The notes beneath the pieces were generated by a model. That model was not told the DNA's origin and searched no databases. It worked only from the letters and a program-made list of their open reading frames with translations. From a bacterium (GTDB taxonomy: Bacteria > Pseudomonadota > Alphaproteobacteria > Rhizobiales > Xanthobacteraceae): DNA of 18,086 nt. Location of the stretch: NCBI GenBank assembly GCA_029946075.1, contig JAQSDT010000693.1:1-18086 (forward strand). Reading direction: 5' to 3'. Shown here one piece after another: positions 13,787 through 18,086 of the stretch. Every line of letters begins with the position of its first letter. Position 1 is the stretch's first letter. Made by a program: the position numbers and the translations under genes.

Positions 13787-13830
13787 GCCCTCGCTGACGC
13801 GAGGGCACCTTCTCCCGCAAGGGGAGAAGG
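13787..13830. repeat. Double-hairpin intergenic repeat
   Basis: Two adjacent hairpins: GCCCTCG/CGAGGGC (13787-13793 with 13800-13806) and CCTTCTCCC/GGGAGAAGG (13808-13816 with 13822-13830). The CTTCTCCC-GCAA-GGGGAGAAG form is a common dispersed element in Bradyrhizobium-type genomes. It starts 16 bases after the TAXI gene and may act as its 3' end; no T tract follows. Confidence 0.75.
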
Positions 13831-13850
13831 GAAGAGCCGCACCCGGCCGG

Positions 13851-13924
13851 CGACGAAACATTAACGAAACAATTCCCTAACGCGACGAAACCATTTTGGC
13901 GATTTCGTGCAAATGTCCTGAAAC
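13851..13924 (+). promoter_or_regulatory. Phased direct-repeat array (CGACGAAAC) upstream of the L,D-transpeptidase gene
   Basis: Same-orientation copies of the 9-mer lie at 13851-13859 (CGACGAAAC), 13862-13870 (TAACGAAAC), 13883-13891 (CGACGAAAC) and 13916-13924 (TCCTGAAAC). Start-to-start distances are 11, 21 and 33 bases, again multiples of a helical turn. The array ends 74 bases before the ATG at 13999. It matches the array at 264-326 in motif, orientation and phasing. Confidence 0.5.
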
Positions 13925-13998
13925 GGTTGTTCTGTAGAAGGTTTGCCAACGACGCGCCGAAAACGGCGCGACAGGGCGCAAACTTCAGGGGACGACCG

Positions 13999-14664
13999 AT
14001 GTTTCATTCATTCAAGAAGAGCACCATCGCGGCTGCCGCCTTCGGCGCACTCGCCACCATCGCATTTTCGGCACCGGCCAAGGCAGCCCCGCTGCCGCTG
14101 TTTCCGTTCTTCCTGCCCCCGCAGCAGGTCGAAGCCGCACCGCCGCCGGTTGCCGCCGCTCCCTCGCAGGACGAAGACCGCGTCGAGATGCCGGCCCGGC
14201 TGCGCCGCCAGGTCGTGAACTATTCGACCCGCGAGGCGCCCGGCACCATCATCATCGATACCCCCAACACCTATCTCTATCTGGTGCTCGGCAACGGCCA
14301 GGCGATGCGCTACGGCATCGGCATCGGCCGCGACGGCTTCACCTGGTCCGGCACCCAAACCATCACCCGCAAGGCGGAATGGCCGGCCTGGACCCCGCCC
14401 CCGGAAATGATCGCCCGCCAGCCCTATTTGCCCCGCCACATGACCGGTGGCCCCGGTAACCCGCTCGGCGCCCGCGCGATGTATCTCGGCGGCACCATCT
14501 ATCGCATCCACGGCACCAACGCGCCGGAAACGATCGGCACCCGCGTCTCCTCCGGCTGCCTGCGCCTCACCAACGAGGACGTTTCCGACCTCTATTCGCG
14601 GGTCAGCGTCGGCACCAAGGTGATCGTGCTGCCGATGACGGATCGCCGCGCGGACCTTCGCTAA
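13999..14664 (+). CDS. Exported L,D-transpeptidase (YkuD domain)
   Basis: This encodes 221 residues. AGGGGA precedes the ATG at 13999, which begins a signal peptide (basic start, hydrophobic 9-24, cleavage near APAKAAP). A Pro/Ala-rich linker (31-60) leads to the YkuD domain at about 80-212. The catalytic signature is complete: IYRIHGTNAPETIG with His171 and SSGCLRLTNEDVSDLY with Cys187 and Arg189. The enzyme would form 3-3 cross-links in periplasmic peptidoglycan or attach proteins to it. It is flanked by a phased repeat array upstream and a strong terminator downstream, so it is a single-gene unit. Paralogues are usual in Rhizobiales; the physiological partner is unknown. Confidence 0.93.
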   Translation: MFHSFKKSTIAAAAFGALATIAFSAPAKAAPLPLFPFFLPPQQVEAAPPPVAAAPSQDEDRVEMPARLRRQVVNYSTREAPGTIIIDTPNTYLYLVLGNGQAMRYGIGIGRDGFTWSGTQTITRKAEWPAWTPPPEMIARQPYLPRHMTGGPGNPLGARAMYLGGTIYRIHGTNAPETIGTRVSSGCLRLTNEDVSDLYSRVSVGTKVIVLPMTDRRADLR

Positions 14665-14688
14665 CCGCGCTTCCATTCAAACCAAAGA

Positions 14689-14717
14689 GGGCCCCGGCAT
14701 TCACCGGGGCCCTTTTT
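14689..14717 (+). terminator. Rho-independent terminator after the L,D-transpeptidase gene
   Basis: A perfect 9-bp GC stem (GGGCCCCGG at 14689-14697 with CCGGGGCCC at 14704-14712) and a 6-nt loop are followed by TTTTT at 14713-14717, 24 bases past the stop codon. Confidence 0.94.
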
Positions 14718-14735
14718 GCGTCCGGAACGAAATAA

Positions 14736-14760
14736 CCCGCCGGCCGCGAAGGCCGACGGG
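14736..14760 (-). terminator. Probable terminator for the 44-residue peptide gene
   Basis: Read on the minus strand, a 10-bp stem with one non-Watson-Crick position (14760-14751 with 14745-14736) and a 5-nt loop is followed by the T-rich TTATTTCGTT. It lies about 100 bases past the stop at 14862 and is back-to-back with the plus-strand terminator at 14689-14717. Confidence 0.55.
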
Positions 14761-14861
14761 CGAAATCGAAATATCAGCTGGTCATCAAAATCGATCGGGA
14801 CCGAGATTGAGGACCGAAGCCGCGGCCGGCATCATCAGATTTGATCAATGCCGGCTGGAAA

Positions 14862-14996
14862 TCAGCACTTCCGGAGGCCGCTCTTGCACTCGTAGCGCAT
14901 GCGGTCGCCATGCGGGTCGGCCGAGGCCGGAGCCATCGCGGCGAAGGTGGCGGCAATGAAAGTGAGCAGGACGGTCAGGATGGCAAAGCGCTTCAT
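14862..14996 (-). CDS. 44-residue exported peptide
   Basis: The frame is open upstream, but the start at 14996 has TAAGGAAAA just before it and begins a convincing signal peptide: MKRF, a hydrophobic core to about residue 25, and a Pro-Ala-Ser-Ala-Asp cleavage region. The mature peptide would be only about 17-18 residues (DPHGDRMRYECKSGLRKC), His/Arg/Lys-rich with two cysteines that could pair. Function is unknown; I do not recognise the family with certainty. The alternative frame at 14774-14956 lacks a good start and is less likely. Confidence 0.6.
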   Translation of the reverse strand: MKRFAILTVLLTFIAATFAAMAPASADPHGDRMRYECKSGLRKC

Positions 14997-15222
14997 GTGG
15001 TTTTCCTTACGGAGATGCTGACGAATCCGGTCCCCGGGAGGCCGGAAACCGGTGACACCAATGGTCGCGCCAACCCTGCGCCCGCGCCGCCGGGGCGTCA
15101 TCCTCCATATGGAGGAAGACAGCGGGTTTGGAGGCGAAGCTGATTCAGGAATTTCCGGTGCCGTCATCCCCGCGCAAGGGCGCGCACCTCAGGATGACGG
15201 TGAAACAGATGCCAACTCGGCG
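14997..15222. other. Intergenic region with a 16-bp palindrome and a dispersed-type hairpin
   Basis: These 226 bases lie between two minus-strand genes. TCCTCCATATGGAGGA (15101-15116) is a perfect 16-bp palindrome about 105 bases upstream of the peptide gene and could be an operator. Near the LuxR gene end, CCGTCATCC (15161-15169) pairs with GGATGACGG (15192-15200), a hairpin form dispersed in Bradyrhizobium-type genomes that could end luxR transcription. No coding frame is supported. Confidence 0.55.
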
Positions 15223-16317
15223 CTAATTCCTGCTCGCGCCTCGGTCCAGCGTGACGCTGGCGAGCAGCGAGACGACTTCGGCCTGGCGGCTGCAGCCGGT
15301 CTTTTCCAGCACCTGGCGGAGCTGCGAGCGGACGGTGGAAATAGCGACGCTGCCGCTGGCGGCGATCTCCTCCAGCGTTTCGCCCGAGGCGAGCGCACGC
15401 GCCACCCGGGCCTCCGACGGCGTCAGGTCGAACAGCGAGCGCATCAGTTCGACCGGCGGCGCCGACGGCGCGGCCACCGGGGTCAGCACCAGCAGCGCAT
15501 AGCTGCCGGAGAAGATGTCGTGGGCGGAACGCCGGACCGGAATCAGATGAACGACCATCGCCGCGCGGTTGTCCTGGTCGCGCAGCGGGAACGACTGCAC
15601 GGCGAGTTCGCGGTGGCTGTCGAGCGCGCCCAGCGCCTCGATCAGCATGTCGTTGGCGGCGCTATCCGTCAGCACCACGCGGTTGCGCGCGCGCCATTGC
15701 ACATAGGCGCCGAGTTCCTCGATGCCGCTGCCGGATTCGATCACCATGCCTTCGCGGTTCAGCAGCAGCGCCGGCAACCCCATCGCCGTCAACGTATCGC
15801 TGGCGCCTTTCGCCCGCTGCAGCCCGAGACGGGCGGCGACGAACGCGCTGCGCGCCAGATGCGAGCGCAATTCGTTCAGCGCTTCGACGCGCTCGCGCTC
15901 GATCGGCCCGCGGCTGTGCTCGCGTTCGATGCTGAAGACGATATGGTCTCCCGTCGGCATTTGCAGCCCGGTGCCGGCCGACCAGCCGAGCCCGCGCGGA
16001 CGGAAGAAATCGCGATAGATCGGATTCTGATCGAGCTGGTCCGGCGTCCAGAAATCGTTCTCGACGAAGAACTCCGGCATCGATTTGCCGAACAGGCAGA
16101 CCCGCCGGGGACACCGGCCGAACCAGCCGTCCTCGACATAGGACCTGAAGATGTCGTTGAGATTGTCGGAGGCGGTCCATTTCAGCACCCGGTCGCGGGC
16201 CGAAAACAGCAGGCCGCCGCGCGAGTCCGTCAGTTGCGCCAGATCGTCCAGCACGCCGGGCCACAGGTCCGGCACGAACGAGCATTCATAGATGCGGTCG
16301 ATCAATTCGGCGTTCAC
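15223..16317 (-). CDS. LuxR-family transcriptional regulator
   Basis: This encodes 364 residues from a GTG at 16317. The frame is open to 16521, but the extension runs through the divergent promoter region and overlaps the neighbouring gene, while NAELIDRIYECSFVPDLWPGVLDDL is a typical beginning for this family; CAGG lies 5 bases upstream of the GTG. The C-terminal LuxR helix-turn-helix is at about 297-355 (LTPSEARVARALASG, TLEEIA, ISTVRSQLRQVLEKTG, RQAEVVSLL). The first 290 residues have no receiver domain or known autoinducer-binding pattern; they probably form a PAS-like sensory part. Such regulators are numerous in Bradyrhizobium and their ligands unknown. It diverges from the DUF4403 gene with a 176-base gap. 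Confidence 0.82.
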   Translation of the reverse strand: MNAELIDRIYECSFVPDLWPGVLDDLAQLTDSRGGLLFSARDRVLKWTASDNLNDIFRSYVEDGWFGRCPRRVCLFGKSMPEFFVENDFWTPDQLDQNPIYRDFFRPRGLGWSAGTGLQMPTGDHIVFSIEREHSRGPIERERVEALNELRSHLARSAFVAARLGLQRAKGASDTLTAMGLPALLLNREGMVIESGSGIEELGAYVQWRARNRVVLTDSAANDMLIEALGALDSHRELAVQSFPLRDQDNRAAMVVHLIPVRRSAHDIFSGSYALLVLTPVAAPSAPPVELMRSLFDLTPSEARVARALASGETLEEIAASGSVAISTVRSQLRQVLEKTGCSRQAEVVSLLASVTLDRGASRN

Positions 16318-16375
16318 GAAAACCTGACCAGAAATGGCAGAACTTGCGATGCCACCGTAGTTCGCCAAAAACCCG

Positions 16376-16392
16376 AAAACAACCCCATGCAA
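16376..16392. repeat. 17-mer shared with 2258-2274
   Basis: AAAACAACCCCATGCAA occurs exactly here and at 2258-2274, in the same orientation, both times in intergenic DNA. Here it lies about 60 bases upstream of the LuxR GTG and about 100 upstream of the DUF4403 ATG. Read on the minus strand it starts TTGCATGGGG, which could provide a -35 element for the LuxR gene. Confidence 0.5.
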
Positions 16393-16493
16393 GATAGTCC
16401 GCGGGCCGCCCGTTGCTGCCGGCCCCTGCTCTGGCGCGGCTATCTGCTTCGCGGTAGAACCCCCTTGGGGCGATCTGTTGATCCGGGGGGACG

Positions 16494-18062
16494 ATGCGTC
16501 TGCCGATGCATCTGAAGGCAATTGCGATTGGGGCGGTCGTCGTCGCCGTTTCGTTTGTGGCCAGCCTTAAGGTGATGGACTTCGTGGCGCCGCGCGACAC
16601 GGTGAAGCCGCCGAAGCTCGCCGACCTGCCGCCGCTGCCGCCTGCGCCGCGCGCCTCCACGGTGCTGGCGCCGGTGATCGTCGCGCTGTCGGCGATCCGC
16701 GAATCCGTCGATCGCGGCGCGCCGCGTTCCTTCGCCGGCAAGGCCGACAATCCGATCTCGCAGATCCTGCAGAACGCCGACATCGGCTGGACCGCCGCGC
16801 GCGGGCCGATCGCGGCGACCGGCGCGCAGGACGTGCTGTCGCTGTCGACGCCGCTGACGGGAACGCTCAACGTCACCGGCTCGCTGTCGGCGAAGGCCAC
16901 CGGCGCCGTCGGCGATGCGCTCGGCGGCCTGCTCGGCGGCAACGTCGCCAAGCAGATCGGCAGCGTGAACATCAAGAACCTGAACGCCAGCGCCGAGATC
17001 AAGGGCAATATCAACATCACGGCGCGGCCGAAGATCGCCGCCAACTGGCGCATCGAGCCGAACCTGTCAGCGCAGGTCAATCTCGGCGACACCAGCCTCG
17101 TCGCCGCCGGCGCGCGCATCAACGTGCCGGCGCAGGTCAAGCCGCTGATCGACAGGAACGTCGCCGAGCAGATCGCACTGGTGCAGGCGCGGATGCGCAA
17201 CGACACCACCTTCGAGCAGAACGCGCGGGCGCAATGGACCAAGGCCTGCCGCTCGATCCCGTTGCAGGGTACCGGCGCGAGCTCGACGCTGCCGGCGCTG
17301 TGGCTGGAGCTCAAGCCGACGCGCGCGATCGCCGCCCAGCCGCGCGTCGATGCGTCGGCGGTGACGCTGACGCTCGGCATCGAGGCGGAAACCCGCATCA
17401 CGCCGGTCGAGACCAAACCCTCCTGCCCGTTCCCGAGCGCGATCAGCATCGTGCCGTCGCAGCCGGGACGGGTCGCGATCGGCGTGCCGATCGACATGCC
17501 CTTCACCGAGATCAACAGGATCGTCGAGGCGCAATTCGCCGGAAAAACCTTTCCGGAGGACGGCAGCGGCGCGGTCGACGTCACCGTGAAGCGCGCTACC
17601 GTGGCGGCATCCGGCAACCGGCTGCTGATTTCGCTGCTGGTGAACGCCAAGGAGAAGAAGAGCTTCTTCGGATTCGGCGGCGAGGCCACCGTCCATATCT
17701 GGGGCCGGCCCGCGCTCGATCAGGCCGAGCAGATGCTGCGGCTGACCGACATCGAACTGGCGGTCGAGTCCGAGGCCGCCTTCGGACTGCTCGGCGCGGC
17801 CGCCCGCGCCGCCGTGCCGCAGCTGCAGAAGGCGCTGGCCGAGAAGGCCACCGTCGATCTGAAGCCGTTCGCCAGCAATGCGCAGAAGAAGATCGCCGCC
17901 GTGATCGCCGATTTTCAGAAGAACGAGGACGGCGTGCGGGTGGCCGCCGAAATCACCAGCCTGCGGCTCGCCGAGATCGCCTTCGATTCCAGGACGCTGC
18001 GCGTGATCGCGGAAGCCGACGGCATGATAAATGTCTACCTCTCGGCGCTGCCGGGGCTGTGA
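16494..18062 (+). CDS. DUF4403 family protein
   Basis: This encodes 522 residues. CCGGGGGGA precedes the ATG. An N-terminal membrane segment or uncleaved signal is at about 7-28, followed by a Pro-rich linker (37-53), so the bulk should be periplasmic. The remainder has the DUF4403 make-up: paired beta-rich halves with LSTPLTGTLNVTGSLSAK, the IAANWRIEPNLSAQV block, LWLELKPTRAIAAQPRVD, GVPIDMPFTEINRIVEAQFAGKTFPE and a C-terminal helical part ending in NVYLSALPGL. DUF4403 proteins have a tubular-lipid-binding-like fold by prediction but no assigned reaction. The gene is complete, ending 24 bases before the window edge. An in-frame ATG at 16506 is a possible alternative start. Confidence 0.85.
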   Translation: MRLPMHLKAIAIGAVVVAVSFVASLKVMDFVAPRDTVKPPKLADLPPLPPAPRASTVLAPVIVALSAIRESVDRGAPRSFAGKADNPISQILQNADIGWTAARGPIAATGAQDVLSLSTPLTGTLNVTGSLSAKATGAVGDALGGLLGGNVAKQIGSVNIKNLNASAEIKGNINITARPKIAANWRIEPNLSAQVNLGDTSLVAAGARINVPAQVKPLIDRNVAEQIALVQARMRNDTTFEQNARAQWTKACRSIPLQGTGASSTLPALWLELKPTRAIAAQPRVDASAVTLTLGIEAETRITPVETKPSCPFPSAISIVPSQPGRVAIGVPIDMPFTEINRIVEAQFAGKTFPEDGSGAVDVTVKRATVAASGNRLLISLLVNAKEKKSFFGFGGEATVHIWGRPALDQAEQMLRLTDIELAVESEAAFGLLGAAARAAVPQLQKALAEKATVDLKPFASNAQKKIAAVIADFQKNEDGVRVAAEITSLRLAEIAFDSRTLRVIAEADGMINVYLSALPGL

Positions 18063-18086
18063 CGCGGCGCGAAGCCCGGATTGACC

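Noticed and set aside
14774..14956. 60-residue minus-strand frame overlapping the 44-residue peptide gene
   Set aside because: It has no clear Shine-Dalgarno and no signal peptide or domain, whereas the overlapping frame has both a ribosome site and a signal peptide.
15052..16515. 487-residue plus-strand frame opposite the LuxR gene
   Set aside because: The minus strand has a convincing LuxR helix-turn-helix; this frame has only low-complexity sequence.
16318..16521. N-terminal extension of the LuxR protein to the ATG at 16521
   Set aside because: It would overlap the start of the divergent DUF4403 gene and cover the whole promoter region; the GTG at 16317 gives a family-typical start.
16286..17689. 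467-residue minus-strand frame opposite the DUF4403 gene
   Set aside because: The plus strand has a full-length family match with a good Shine-Dalgarno; the antisense frame has no recognisable content.
1..18086. CRISPR arrays, tRNA or rRNA genes, transposase genes
   Set aside because: No regularly spaced repeat-spacer structure, no cloverleaf with a CCA-proximal stem, and no transposase or integrase motif was seen on either strand.

Overview
The window looks like chromosomal DNA of a high-GC alphaproteobacterium of the Bradyrhizobium / Nitrobacteraceae type. I infer this from the strong G/C third-position bias, the protein families present (DUF2147, FecR-domain, YkuD L,D-transpeptidase, DUF4403, PF04392-type binding proteins, Rhodobacter-type PE methyltransferase) and several intergenic palindromic repeats of the kind scattered through Bradyrhizobium genomes. 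No database search was run, so names rest on motif recognition.

Layout. 1-158: tail of a DUF2147 protein with a terminator. 424-747: small exported cysteine-containing protein. 925-2217: exported FecR-domain protein with a Pro/Gly/Gln-rich tail. 2406-2918 (-): Nudix hydrolase. 3192-5391: two tandem paralogous PF04392-type ABC substrate-binding proteins with no permease or ATPase beside them. 5429-6832: a compact mercury-type module, with merT, merP and a GDCCVxC-family gene on the minus strand and a divergent merR. The 49-bp merR/merT gap holds a 10-bp-arm dyad operator, and no mercuric reductase is in the window. 6896-12241: a block dominated by membrane-lipid enzymes: phosphatidylserine decarboxylase (-), a glutamate-1-semialdehyde-aminomutase-like class III aminotransferase (+), a His-rich membrane protein (-), a PmtA-like phospholipid N-methyltransferase (-) and a GT4 glycosyltransferase (-). 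12377-13771: membrane-anchored TAXI-type solute-binding protein. 13999-14664: exported YkuD L,D-transpeptidase with a strong terminator. 14862-14996 (-): 44-residue exported peptide. 15223-16317 (-): LuxR-type regulator. 16494-18062: DUF4403 protein.

How the parts may work together. MerR, MerT and MerP form a recognisable Hg(II)-responsive uptake module, but the reducing enzyme must be elsewhere or absent. Psd makes phosphatidylethanolamine, the substrate of the PmtA-like enzyme, and the GT4 enzyme resembles glycolipid synthases, so 6896-12241 could serve membrane-lipid remodelling (inference). Several other genes encode envelope proteins.

Most noteworthy non-coding signals: (i) two promoter-region arrays of a CGACGAAAC-type direct repeat spaced at about 11, 21-22 and 32-33 bp, upstream of the genes at 424 and 13999; (ii) a mer promoter geometry that implies a leaderless merT transcript; (iii) the psd and aminotransferase start codons overlapping in one CATG; (iv) a 17-bp sequence shared by two intergenic regions 14 kb apart.
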